Assembly (NCBI GenBank): GCA_945889085.1
Contig: CAMDBM010000007.1
Coordinates: forward strand, 10,327 to 74,326
Reading direction: 5' to 3'
Length of the DNA stretch: 64,000 bases
Origin: WLJO01 sp945889085
GTDB taxonomy: Bacteria; Actinomycetota; Acidimicrobiia; Acidimicrobiales; Ilumatobacteraceae
The number at the start of each line of letters is the position of its first letter. Position 1 is the first letter of the stretch. This document shows, piece after piece, positions 1-7,852 of the stretch. Made by a program: the position numbers and the translations under genes. The notes below the pieces were generated by a model. That model saw only the letters and a program-made list of their open reading frames with translations. It did not search any database and had not been told where the DNA came from.

Positions 1-481
1 GCCCGGCATTGCACGACGCCCCGTCGAGCAGCCTGCCATCGAGCACGATCCCGCCACCAATGCCGGTGGATACCACCATCGCGAGGAAGTTCGTGTGCCC
101 GCGAGCAGCACCGAGCCACCCCTCGCCGAGGGCGATCGCCTTCGTGTCACCGTCCCCGTTGACCTGGAGCCCGGTCAGCTCGCTCATGCGCTCGTGCAGC
201 GGGAAGTCACGCCACGCAGGCAGGTTGATCGGCGAGACGCGCTCGAGGTTCGGCGAGATGGGGCCCGCGGCACCGATGCCGACGGCAAGCGGGTGTTCCC
301 CCGCCTCGATCGCGGCGCCACGCACATCGTCCACGAGGTCGACGAGTTGGGCCCACAGACCCTCTGCATCGGCGTCGTGGTCCACCTTCACGAGGTGACG
401 GCGGCTGATTGCCCCCGTCTCGTCCACCAACGCTGCGGCGAACTTGGTGGCGCCGAGATCCACAGCGAGAACGGTGTCCAC
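1..481 (-). CDS. ROK family sugar kinase, 3'-truncated by window edge
   Basis: The frame opens with GTG at 481 and runs off the left edge, giving about 160 N-terminal residues. The start VDTVLAVDLGATKF carries the ROK phosphate-1 motif (DxGxTK), and STGIGGGIVLDG near the window end matches the second nucleotide-binding stretch. ROK proteins are cytosolic glucokinase or N-acyl-hexosamine kinases, or sugar-responsive repressors. There is no N-terminal helix-turn-helix here, so a kinase is favoured. It lies 3 bp behind a second ROK gene and is almost certainly co-transcribed with it. The sugar cannot be read from this part, and the zinc-binding Cys cluster would lie outside the window. Confidence 0.85.
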   Translation of the reverse strand, partial: MDTVLAVDLGATKFAAALVDETGAISRRHLVKVDHDADAEGLWAQLVDLVDDVRGAAIEAGEHPLAVGIGAAGPISPNLERVSPINLPAWRDFPLHERMSELTGLQVNGDGDTKAIALGEGWLGAARGHTNFLAMVVSTGIGGGIVLDGRLLDGASCNAG

Positions 482-484
482 GGT

Positions 485-1342
485 TCAGACCCCCTCGCCG
501 AAGCCGCGCCATCCGACCGCGGCAGCGCCGACGATGCCCGCCGGCTGGGGCGCCTTGGCGGAGACGATGACCGTCCCGCGGCTGAACGCGAGTCTGCACG
601 ACGCATCGAGTTCGGCCTGCGCGGCGAGGAACATCGTGGAGGCGTACTCCCGTGCCACCCGCCCGCCGCAAACAATCAGTCGGAGGTCCAGGAGGTTCGC
701 GATGGACGCGGCGGCGCGCCCCACCAGCAGGCCCACGTACTGCATGTGCTCGTACGAGGGCTCCGTGAGTGGCCGGCCCGTTGATGACTCGATGGCGCCC
801 ACCGAAACCTCGGCCTCGAGGCATCCCCGGGCACCGCAGGCACAACGCCGACCCTCCGGTTCCACAATGACGTGTCCGACCCGCCCTGCATGGGACAGCC
901 CACCGTCGAGCAGGCGCCCGTCGAGCACCACGCCGCCGGTGACCGAGTCGTCGATATTCAGGGCGGCGAAGTGTTCCGACCCACGTGCCGATCCGACCCA
1001 GCCCTCGGCAAGCGCGAACGCCCGCCCGGCCGTGTCGACGAACACCGGAACGTCCACGGACTCGGCAACGATGAGACCGGCCTCGGCGAGCACGTCCCGG
1101 GTGGAACCACCCGCAAGCTCCTCAACCGCCGGTCCGACCGATACGCCACACGCAGTCAGCGAACCGCCCACCTTGGCGACGCGGTCCGGGACCTGCTCCA
1201 GATACACCTCAATCTGCTCCCAGAGGCCATCAAGGGCCTCCGGTGGATCGAGAACCCCTGAGTCGACAACCTTGCCGTCCCGGTTCACCAGCCCGACGGA
1301 GTTCTTCGTACCGCCGAGTTCAATTGCCAGAGCTACTTCCAC
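485..1342 (-). CDS. ROK family sugar kinase
   Basis: This 285-residue ROK protein starts at GTG 1342, behind a good ribosome site (GGAAGGAG about 12 nt upstream). VEVALAIELGGTKN is the ATP phosphate-binding start, and GRLLDGGLSHAGRVGHV precedes the ROK zinc signature CACGARGCLE, with three cysteines and the conserved glycines. The family phosphorylates hexoses such as glucose in the cytosol. The length is slightly short for the family, and no DNA-binding domain is present. The neighbouring downstream gene is a paralogue, so the two may act on different sugars or as a heteromer. Substrate unknown. Confidence 0.88.
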   Translation of the reverse strand: MEVALAIELGGTKNSVGLVNRDGKVVDSGVLDPPEALDGLWEQIEVYLEQVPDRVAKVGGSLTACGVSVGPAVEELAGGSTRDVLAEAGLIVAESVDVPVFVDTAGRAFALAEGWVGSARGSEHFAALNIDDSVTGGVVLDGRLLDGGLSHAGRVGHVIVEPEGRRCACGARGCLEAEVSVGAIESSTGRPLTEPSYEHMQYVGLLVGRAAASIANLLDLRLIVCGGRVAREYASTMFLAAQAELDASCRLAFSRGTVIVSAKAPQPAGIVGAAAVGWRGFGEGV

Positions 1343-1425
1343 GGTCGCGTTACTCCTTCCGGTTCCTACAGCGCCGTCACAGTAGCGACACACAATCGCA
1401 ACATTGGTGGATACCCACACACAGA

Positions 1426-1468
1426 GTGCGCTACCAACCTCCCAGCGCGGTGCACCGTGCGCTACGGT
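1426..1468 (+). promoter_or_regulatory. 9-bp direct repeat overlapping a -10-like hexamer upstream of the ECF sigma gene
   Basis: GTGCGCTAC occurs at 1426-1434 and again at 1457-1465, a 31-bp step (about three helical turns). The second copy runs into TACGGT at 1463-1468, a TANNNT -10-like hexamer. This suggests a promoter with an upstream regulator or sigma site for the sigma-factor operon. The assignment is inference. Confidence 0.35.
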
Positions 1469-1558
1469 TGCGGCCGAGGCGTTCACACTCCGACAGGAGA
1501 TGAACGCTGGGAGGGAATTTTCTGTCCGACCAAACCACGTGGCGTGTTGCGACGTGTC

Positions 1559-2086
1559 ATGGTCGGTGTTAACCATCACGATTGGAACGCTGGCACGTTG
1601 CGGACGGACATCGAGTCGTACTTCCGCGCCCACTACGGGCGCCTTGTCCGCGCGCTCACGCTGGTCGGTGGCAACGAGGAAGCCGCTGCCGACGCCGTGC
1701 AGGAGGCCTTCGTGAAGGCCCACCAGAAGTGGCGCACGGTCAGCCAGTACGACGACCCCGTCGGCTGGATCCGTCGGGTTGCCATCAACCGACTCCATGA
1801 CGACCACCGCCGCAACACCCGCAAGGACCGCGCCGTTGCCCGCCTCGGGGCTGGGGAGACCTGGACGGTCGATGCCCCCGAGGCCAGCACGTCCGAGCCG
1901 CTGGCCGCAGCGCTTGCCGGTCTTCCGCGGCAGCAGCGACTTGCGGTTGCCTTGTTCTATCTCGAAGGTCTGAGCGTCGCCGAAACCGCCTCCGCGCTCG
2001 AGATCAGCGAGGGGGCAGTGAAGTTCCACCTGCACCAGGGCCGCGAACGGCTCCGTGGGCTGCTCGGCGAGGAGTGGCGGCCATGA
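1559..2086 (+). CDS. ECF-type RNA polymerase sigma factor
   Basis: This is a 175-residue sigma-70 family protein of ECF architecture. Region 2 (about residues 17-88) contains ESYFRAHYGRLVRAL and the DAVQEAFVKAHQKW stretch that contacts core and the -10. Region 4 (about 122-170) contains LPRQQRLAVALFYLEGLSVAETA followed by the helix-turn-helix EGAVKFHLHQGRERL. Regions 1 and 3 are absent, as expected for ECF. The chosen ATG at 1559 precedes region 2 closely, and the frame is open further upstream to a GTG at 1457, so the start is uncertain. Its stop overlaps the start of the next gene (ATGA), which implies coupled translation with a membrane partner. The signal sensed is not evident. Confidence 0.88.
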   Translation: MVGVNHHDWNAGTLRTDIESYFRAHYGRLVRALTLVGGNEEAAADAVQEAFVKAHQKWRTVSQYDDPVGWIRRVAINRLHDDHRRNTRKDRAVARLGAGETWTVDAPEASTSEPLAAALAGLPRQQRLAVALFYLEGLSVAETASALEISEGAVKFHLHQGRERLRGLLGEEWRP

Positions 2087-2685
2087 CCGACGACTTCGAC
2101 GACCCCGACCTCGCAGCCGCGCTTCGCAACATCGCTGGTCCGGTGCCCAGCGTGGAGGCTGCTCTGCCCGTGTTCCACCGCCGGGTCCGGGTGGCACGTA
2201 TCCGGCGTGTCTCGGTTGCGGTATCGGGCGCCGCGGCGGTTGCGCTCATCGCCGTAGGTGCAGTGGCACTGACCGGCAACGAGCGGGGCAACAACATCAC
2301 GCCGATGGACCCATCGATCACCCTCGACACCGTCGCCGATCCCTCGACCGGGGTGGGTGCGAGCACCACCACAACGCCGACCACGACGCTTCCCGACGAC
2401 GACACGGGGCCCAGCAGCGGGTCCGGCCCGGGCGCGACAGGCACCTCCGGGAGTGGCGGCACCGCGTCGATCCCGTCCAGCGGATCCACCTCGACCACCG
2501 TCGACGACTCCGACAACACGGACGACCCGGACGAGTCAGACGACCCAGATGAGTCAGACGACTCCGATGACAGCAGGAACGAGGGATCGGGCAACCCCAG
2601 GACGACCACTTCGACAGGTGGACGGGCCGCGACCCAACGGTGCTCCTCGGCCGGGGAGTCGTTCTCGTGCTCCGTCGGATCCTGA
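2083..2685 (+). CDS. Single-pass membrane protein with acidic low-complexity tail; putative anti-sigma factor
   Basis: The 200-residue protein overlaps the ECF sigma gene by four bases (ATGA). The layout is a short cytosolic N-terminus (about 42 residues, ending in an Arg-rich stretch), one membrane helix (about 43-64), then an extracytoplasmic tail rich in Thr, Ser, Asp and Gly, with Asp-Asp-Pro-Asp-Glu-Ser-like repeats around 147-165. Position and topology suggest an anti-sigma factor, but the usual zinc anti-sigma motif (HxxxCxxC) is absent and no named domain is recognised. The call rests on context. The acidic tail may sit in or at the cell wall. The 3' end overlaps the next reading frame by 19 bp. 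Confidence 0.6.
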   Translation: MTDDFDDPDLAAALRNIAGPVPSVEAALPVFHRRVRVARIRRVSVAVSGAAAVALIAVGAVALTGNERGNNITPMDPSITLDTVADPSTGVGASTTTTPTTTLPDDDTGPSSGSGPGATGTSGSGGTASIPSSGSTSTTVDDSDNTDDPDESDDPDESDDSDDSRNEGSGNPRTTTSTGGRAATQRCSSAGESFSCSVGS

Positions 2686-3779
2686 TCCTCTTCGCAGCCC
2701 TCGCAGCACCGCTCGCGGCCGGTGCGTGCGGCGGCGATAGAGAGAGCGCCATCGAACCCGATCGCTTTGACCTTCGCGGACCCCACGCTGTCGGTGTCAC
2801 CACGCTCAACCTCGGCGACCGCCAGGTGGAGGTGTACTACCCCGTTGACGCAACGTCGGTGAGCGGTCGCCCAACCGACTCCTACGAGGCCGCCGACGCG
2901 TTCCCCGAGGCGTTCCGGGCGATGGTGCCACCGGCGATGAACGGGTCATTCGACGTGGGGGCGGTTCGTGACGCATCCGGATCCGGAAAGGGGCCGTTCC
3001 CTGTCGTGATCTACAGCCATGGATTCGGCGGCTACCGACAGGTGGCAACGTTCTACCTCGCACACCTTGCGTCCTGGGGCTTCGTCGTCGCATCGGCTGA
3101 CCACCTCGAGCGCGGCATCGTTGCGGTCGCCAGCGGCAGGCTGGAGAACGCGAGCAAGGGCATCGACCTCGACGATGTCTCACGTACCATCGCCCTGCTC
3201 CGGGCCGAAGGGGCGGCCAGTACGAGCCCTCTCGAGGGAATCGTGAACGCCGACCGCGTGGGGATTACCGGCCACTCCGCGGGGGCCCAGACGGCCCTCC
3301 GGGCGGCGGGGTCGAACGGCGACATCGACGCGTTCGTCTCGATCTCCGGTGGCCTGTCCCTGATGGGCGAGCCGAGCCCACCCATGCCGGCAAAACCGGC
3401 GCTCGTCGTTGCCGGGGCCGATGATCAGGTGGTGATCGCGAGCAAGAGCGCCGCGCTCTTCGCGGCTCTCGGCTCCCCGAAGTACCACGTCGAGATCGAA
3501 AATGCCGGGCACAATTCGTTCACCGACTCCTGTCCGGTGATTCTCGAGCGGGGTGGTCTCGAGTCCCTCCGGCCGATGCTCGGCACGCTCATCGACCTCG
3601 CCCAGGACGGCTGCAACGCCGGACAGGCCGACCCCTACGCCGTCCAACTCGTGCTCGGGCACTACTCGACGGCGTTCTTCCTCACGTATCTGACCGGAGA
3701 GGATCACCGCGCCACCCTGCTGGCCGGGCCTCCTGCCAGTGTCGGCTCCCTCAGCCTCTCGGCGCTCGCCCACGCCTAG
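2667..3779 (+). CDS. Alpha/beta-hydrolase lipoprotein (PET hydrolase / PAF-acetylhydrolase-like)
   Basis: The 370-residue protein starts with a basic-hydrophobic signal peptide ending in a weak lipobox (AGAC, Cys21), so it is probably an exported lipoprotein. The hydrolase core includes the oxyanion segment YSHGFGGYR, the nucleophile elbow GHSAG (Ser204), an acidic residue after the strand ALVVAGADDQ, and a late His in ENAGHNSF. This set fits the dienelactone-hydrolase/PAF-acetylhydrolase/cutinase-like lipases. GTG 2667 has GGGGAG upstream; a GTG at 2640 is an alternative. It follows the sigma/anti-sigma pair with overlap and may be part of that operon or its target. Substrate unknown, likely an ester. 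Confidence 0.75.
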   Translation: MLRRILILFAALAAPLAAGACGGDRESAIEPDRFDLRGPHAVGVTTLNLGDRQVEVYYPVDATSVSGRPTDSYEAADAFPEAFRAMVPPAMNGSFDVGAVRDASGSGKGPFPVVIYSHGFGGYRQVATFYLAHLASWGFVVASADHLERGIVAVASGRLENASKGIDLDDVSRTIALLRAEGAASTSPLEGIVNADRVGITGHSAGAQTALRAAGSNGDIDAFVSISGGLSLMGEPSPPMPAKPALVVAGADDQVVIASKSAALFAALGSPKYHVEIENAGHNSFTDSCPVILERGGLESLRPMLGTLIDLAQDGCNAGQADPYAVQLVLGHYSTAFFLTYLTGEDHRATLLAGPPASVGSLSLSALAHA

Positions 3780-3866
3780 TTGGCGGTAGGTGCCGAGCCC
3801 TCCCTGACCGCCCTTGACGTGCAGGGGTGGCCAGACCCGGTCCGGAGCGGGCACACTTTGCCCCGC

Positions 3867-5738
3867 ATGCAACTGCTCAGTCCCCTGACTCTCGGCCCCG
3901 TCACCGCCCCCAACCGTGTGATGTTCGGCCCCATCGTCACGAACCTCGGCGACGACGACCGCCGCTTCACGCCCCGGCACACCGCCTTCTACCGCAGACG
4001 GGCAGAGGGCGGGTGCGGCGTCATCGTGACCGAGGGCGCGAGCGTGCACGCCTCGGACTGGCCGGCGGAGCGCCTACCCCTCGCCGAGCGTTGCGGCCCC
4101 GGCTGGGCGGAGATAGTCGCTGCGTGCCACGCACACGGATCGCTCGTGATCGCCTCGCTCGACCATTCCGGTGGGCAGGGTTCCTCCGCCTACAGCCAGG
4201 CCCCCCTGCTCTCCCCGTCGCGCGTGCCCGAGGTGAACAGCCGGGAGGTTCCGAAGTGGATGGAGCCCGAGGACATCGCCGCGGTCGTTGCCGCGTTCGG
4301 GGCGTCGGCACGCATCGCCGTTGAGGCGGGCTGTGACGGCGTGGAGATCAACGCTGGCCAGCACAGCCTCGTGCGCCAGTTCCTCTCGGGACTCACCAAC
4401 CACCGCGGCGACGAGTGGGGCCAGGACCGTCTTCGCTTCGCACGCGACGTGATCGCGGCGACGCGTGCCGCAGTCGGTCCGGACAAAGCGGTTGGGTTGC
4501 GCCTGTCCTGCGACGAACTCGCCCCGTGGGCCGGCATCACGCCGGAGATGGCACCCGGAATCGCGGCAGACCTGTGCGCCATCGGTGTCGACTACCTCGT
4601 AGTCGTGCGGGGATCGATCTTCTCGGCCGAGAAGACCCGGCCGGACTTCCACGAGCCGACCGGCTTCAACATCGGAATCTGCAGGGAGGTGAAGGCCGCC
4701 GTCGGTGTACCCGTGTTCCTGCAGGGGTCTGTCATCGACAGCGGCCAGGCCGAGTGGGCGATCGGTGACGGTGTGTGCGACGCCGTTGAGATGACGCGGG
4801 CCCAGCTCGCAGACCCGGACCTCGTCTCCAAGCTCGTGGCAGGAACGCCGCAGCAGATCCGGCCCTGCACGCGCTGCAACCAGACGTGTCAGGTCCGTGA
4901 CGCGCGCAATCCGATCATCACGTGTGTGGTGGAGCCGACGACCGGCCGCGAGACCGAGGACCCGCGCTGGGACCAGCCCTCATCGCACCCGCGCGATGTA
5001 CTCGTCATCGGGGGTGGGCCCGCCGGACTCGAGACCGCGCGCGTCGCGCGTTTGCGCGGTCACCGGGTCCGTCTCGTCGAGCGCGAACCAGAAGTTGGTG
5101 GGCTCGCCCGCGTCGCCGGCCCCGCTGCGGTGTTCGTCGACTGGCTCGTGGCCGAGTGCGAACGGCTCGGGGTATGCATCGAGCGCGGCGCGAACGCCGA
5201 ACCGCAGCCGAACGAGACGGTCATCGAGTGCACCGGCTCGATCCCCGGCACGCGCCCCTATCGCACCACCGGTCGTCCCGTGATCATCGACATCGCAGAC
5301 GTCCGACGGGGCGCGGTATCGCTGCCCACCGACGGCGCTGTCCTCGTGTACGACCCGATCGGCGGCCCGATTGGGGTGGCGGTCGCGGAGGAACTCGGCG
5401 ACCGCGCTGTCCTCGTTACCCAGGACAACATCGCTGGCAACGAACTGTCACGCAGCGGGGACCTCGCGCCCGCAAACGTCCGGCTCCAGCAGCGCGGGGT
5501 GAGGATCGAGCGTCGCTGCATCCTGCGTGAGGTGCACGAGGACCACGTGGTGCTCGAGGATCGTTTCGGCGCCGGCCTGCGCCGCGTCGATGCAGTTGCG
5601 GTTGTTGACTGCGGCTTCCGCCTGCCCGCACCGCCCATCAACGAGCGCAGTAGCCGTGCCGGGGACTGCGTTGCGCCGCGGACCGTTCACGAGGCCGTGC
5701 TCGAGGGTCGCCGCGCGGCGGTCGCCGTCGACCGCTGA
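3867..5738 (+). CDS. OYE/FadH-type NADH:flavin oxidoreductase with FeS and FAD/NAD domains
   Basis: The 623-residue protein has the three-part layout of 2,4-dienoyl-CoA reductase (FadH) and the mycofactocin-associated OYE proteins. An FMN TIM barrel spans about 1-330 (LLSPLTLGPVTAPNRV at the start; DGVEINAGQHSLVRQFLS). The [4Fe-4S] cysteines are Cys334, 337, 341 and 353 (CTRCNQTC...TC). A dinucleotide domain begins near 378 (VLVIGGGPAGLETA). Such enzymes use NAD(P)H to reduce enoyl-CoA or enone double bonds. The family start MQLLSP was chosen; 29 further in-frame codons upstream are unlikely. It stands alone between a lipoprotein gene and a convergent gene. Exact substrate not deducible. Confidence 0.85.
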   Translation: MQLLSPLTLGPVTAPNRVMFGPIVTNLGDDDRRFTPRHTAFYRRRAEGGCGVIVTEGASVHASDWPAERLPLAERCGPGWAEIVAACHAHGSLVIASLDHSGGQGSSAYSQAPLLSPSRVPEVNSREVPKWMEPEDIAAVVAAFGASARIAVEAGCDGVEINAGQHSLVRQFLSGLTNHRGDEWGQDRLRFARDVIAATRAAVGPDKAVGLRLSCDELAPWAGITPEMAPGIAADLCAIGVDYLVVVRGSIFSAEKTRPDFHEPTGFNIGICREVKAAVGVPVFLQGSVIDSGQAEWAIGDGVCDAVEMTRAQLADPDLVSKLVAGTPQQIRPCTRCNQTCQVRDARNPIITCVVEPTTGRETEDPRWDQPSSHPRDVLVIGGGPAGLETARVARLRGHRVRLVEREPEVGGLARVAGPAAVFVDWLVAECERLGVCIERGANAEPQPNETVIECTGSIPGTRPYRTTGRPVIIDIADVRRGAVSLPTDGAVLVYDPIGGPIGVAVAEELGDRAVLVTQDNIAGNELSRSGDLAPANVRLQQRGVRIERRCILREVHEDHVVLEDRFGAGLRRVDAVAVVDCGFRLPAPPINERSSRAGDCVAPRTVHEAVLEGRRAAVAVDR

Positions 5739-5791
5739 CCCGTCAGCCACCCGCCCGTCGACCGCTCAGCGTCTTAGCGGCTCAAGCACGG

Positions 5792-6901
5792 TCAGTGGTG
5801 CGAGCGAAGGTGCTCGCCAAGAACGTCGTGGCCGAAGTCGCCCGCTGGGTCTCGCCAAACGGAGTGCACATGGTTCACGCCGTTCTGGGCGTTGTCGTAC
5901 TCCACCATCAAGCGGGGCCCACCGATGCGGTAGTAGTGGGGTTGGCCCTTCTCGAGCCCACCCGCCCACGCGAAGTGCAGGCCGTTCAGACCCGCCCCGG
6001 CGTACTTCGCCGCCTCCACGCCCGCCACGTCGTCAGGCATCCTGCCGAGGTAGGTGTCGAGCAGTGAACGGAGCAGTTCCTGTTGCCCCGTGGAGAGCAA
6101 GTCTGCGCGGACGCCGTTCGGCAGCGCTGGCATACGCACGAGATCAACATGCTCTGCGCCAAAGCCGATCCTCAACTCCTCGGCCCGCGTGCGCGCCATG
6201 ATCACGTCGTGAACCTCTGCCGGGAACGCGTCGCGCCAGATCTCGGCGAGATGCATCGGCGTGTCGCCCGGTCTCGTCTCGGACCGGTTCCCGCTCACGA
6301 GATCGAGCGGCGCGCGCGGGCTGATGAGTGCACGGACCAGTTGGTCCGCATCGAGGGAGCGCACCAGTTCGCGGCCGAGGTCCTCGACGGCTCCGAGCGG
6401 GCGAAGGAAGTGCGGGCCGAGCAACGCGGACTCCGCAGGGTCCGCCCCGAGAAAGCAGGGGGTGGTTGCTGCGAGGACACCGTCGACGACGAGATGGTTG
6501 ATCGATACGTGGTGCCCGCCGAACCGCCACGCCCATGTTGCCCCCGGTGCCGGGATGCCGAACACCCGGACGAAGTAGACGTCGGGATCACGCGCCCGTT
6601 CCCGACCAGCCACCTGCAGCCGGAATCCCTCGTTGAGGTCGAGCACGTTCTCGAGCCCCATGATCGTCGCAACGGTCACGTAGCCAGCCTGTGACAACCC
6701 GGTCGAGAGCAGGCGCAGCGCCAGGCGTTGCTGCGCACCGGTCATGGTGCGCAGCGTCAGGCCACCGTGATCGGTGGGCGTGTAGAACCAGCGACGGCGC
6801 TCGTCGTCACCGGCCGGGCTTCCCGGTGCGGCCGCCCAGTGCGCCAGTCGTCGCTGATCAGCATCGAGGGAGTCAAGCCATGCTGTCGCCGCCTCCGTCA
6901 T
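5792..6901 (-). CDS. DUF3500 family protein
   Basis: This 369-residue soluble protein matches the DUF3500 family by its long conserved C-terminal half. It contains GHHVSINHLVVDG, the acidic-aromatic stretch LHFAWAGGLEKGQPHYYRI, and the closing MVEYDNAQNGVNHVHSVWRDP followed by a His-rich end. The family has no firmly established activity. The conserved His, Asp and Glu residues suggest a metal site, which is inference. There is no signal peptide. ATG 6901 was chosen, with ATG 6955 as an upstream alternative. It is divergent from the acyl-CoA carboxylase operon, with 171 bp between, and convergent with the OYE gene. Confidence 0.75.
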   Translation of the reverse strand: MTEAATAWLDSLDADQRRLAHWAAAPGSPAGDDERRRWFYTPTDHGGLTLRTMTGAQQRLALRLLSTGLSQAGYVTVATIMGLENVLDLNEGFRLQVAGRERARDPDVYFVRVFGIPAPGATWAWRFGGHHVSINHLVVDGVLAATTPCFLGADPAESALLGPHFLRPLGAVEDLGRELVRSLDADQLVRALISPRAPLDLVSGNRSETRPGDTPMHLAEIWRDAFPAEVHDVIMARTRAEELRIGFGAEHVDLVRMPALPNGVRADLLSTGQQELLRSLLDTYLGRMPDDVAGVEAAKYAGAGLNGLHFAWAGGLEKGQPHYYRIGGPRLMVEYDNAQNGVNHVHSVWRDPAGDFGHDVLGEHLRSHH

Positions 6902-7059
6902 TCGCCCGGCAGCAGCGTGGTGCGCACCCGGGGCCGATACCGCACCCGTTCCCATGCGGAGAGCCTCGCATGCCGGCGATGTCGCGGGGATGACCGGCAT
7001 CGCGATGTTGGGTGGCGGTTCGACAACAGCAGTAATAGACCGCGAACGGGGGCGGGGCG

Positions 7060-7065
7060 TAGTGT
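7060..7065 (+). promoter_or_regulatory. -10 element TAGTGT, probably leaderless
   Basis: TAGTGT ends 7 nt before the GTG at 7073, so the carboxylase operon mRNA probably begins at or near its first codon. Confidence 0.5.
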
Positions 7066-7072
7066 CGGCGCC

Positions 7073-7849
7073 GTGGGGAAAACACTGGTTCGGGTTGCTG
7101 TCTCGCGGGGCATTGCAACAATCACGCTGGACTCGCCGGAGAACCGCAACGCGCTCTCCATGCAACTCGTCGAGGACCTCCATAGCGCCCTCGACCGGGC
7201 CGAGCAGGACGACGTGCGTGTGATCGTGCTCGATCACATGGCGCCGGCGTTCTGCGCCGGGGCGGATCTCAAGGAGCGCACGGCGGCGGGGGGCAACCCG
7301 GCAGCGAGCTCGACGGGGCCGAACCGGATGTCGCTCGCGATGTCCCGGCTGCGCAGTGCCAAGCAGCCGACGATCGCAGCGGTGAAGGGCCCGGCACGCG
7401 CGGGCGGCATCGGGCTGATGGCCAGTTGTGACCTCGTGGTCGTTCAACCGACCGCCGATTTTGCGTTTACCGAAGTCCGCATCGGGGTTGCACCGGCGGT
7501 GATCTCCGTGCCGATCCTCCGTCGCGTCGGATGGTCCGCCGTCGCAGGACCGTTCCTCACCGGGGAGCGCTTCGACGCCGCCGAGGCCCGCCGGATCGGG
7601 CTCGTCACCCACGTGTCCGACGATGTCGATGCCACGGTCATGAGCCTCTGCGAGGGCGTGCTCAGGGGTGGCCCCATTGCCGTTGCCGCCACCAAGGCGA
7701 TGTTGCACCGCAGCATGTCGGAACCCTTCGACGATGCACTCGCCACGATGTCCGTCCTCTCCGACGCCCTCTTTGCCTCGCCCGAGGGGCAGGAGGGGAT
7801 GCGCTCGTTCCTCGAGAAGCGGCCGCCCAATTGGGTTGAGGAAGCCTGA
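7073..7849 (+). CDS. Enoyl-CoA hydratase/isomerase family protein (first gene of carboxylase operon)
   Basis: A 258-residue crotonase-fold protein. TLDSPENRNALS and APAFCAGADLKE form the CoA-thioester oxyanion region, and GPARAGGIGLMASCDLVV is the second oxyanion loop. The C-terminus FLEKRPPNW is typical of the family. In a carboxylase operon of this kind the likely role is hydration of a carboxylated enoyl-CoA (3-methylglutaconyl-CoA in leucine breakdown, or isohexenylglutaconyl-CoA in acyclic terpene breakdown), but the sequence alone does not separate these. Only 3 bp separate it from the carboxyltransferase gene. GTG 7073 gives the normal family N-terminus. Confidence 0.85.
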   Translation: MGKTLVRVAVSRGIATITLDSPENRNALSMQLVEDLHSALDRAEQDDVRVIVLDHMAPAFCAGADLKERTAAGGNPAASSTGPNRMSLAMSRLRSAKQPTIAAVKGPARAGGIGLMASCDLVVVQPTADFAFTEVRIGVAPAVISVPILRRVGWSAVAGPFLTGERFDAAEARRIGLVTHVSDDVDATVMSLCEGVLRGGPIAVAATKAMLHRSMSEPFDDALATMSVLSDALFASPEGQEGMRSFLEKRPPNWVEEA

Positions 7850-7852
7850 CCC

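Noticed and set aside
1500..1715. ATG at 1500 with AGGAG upstream as the start of a small protein
   Set aside because: This frame is different from the sigma factor and gives an Arg/Ser-rich peptide with no family match; it overlaps the sigma gene. The ribosome site may be chance.
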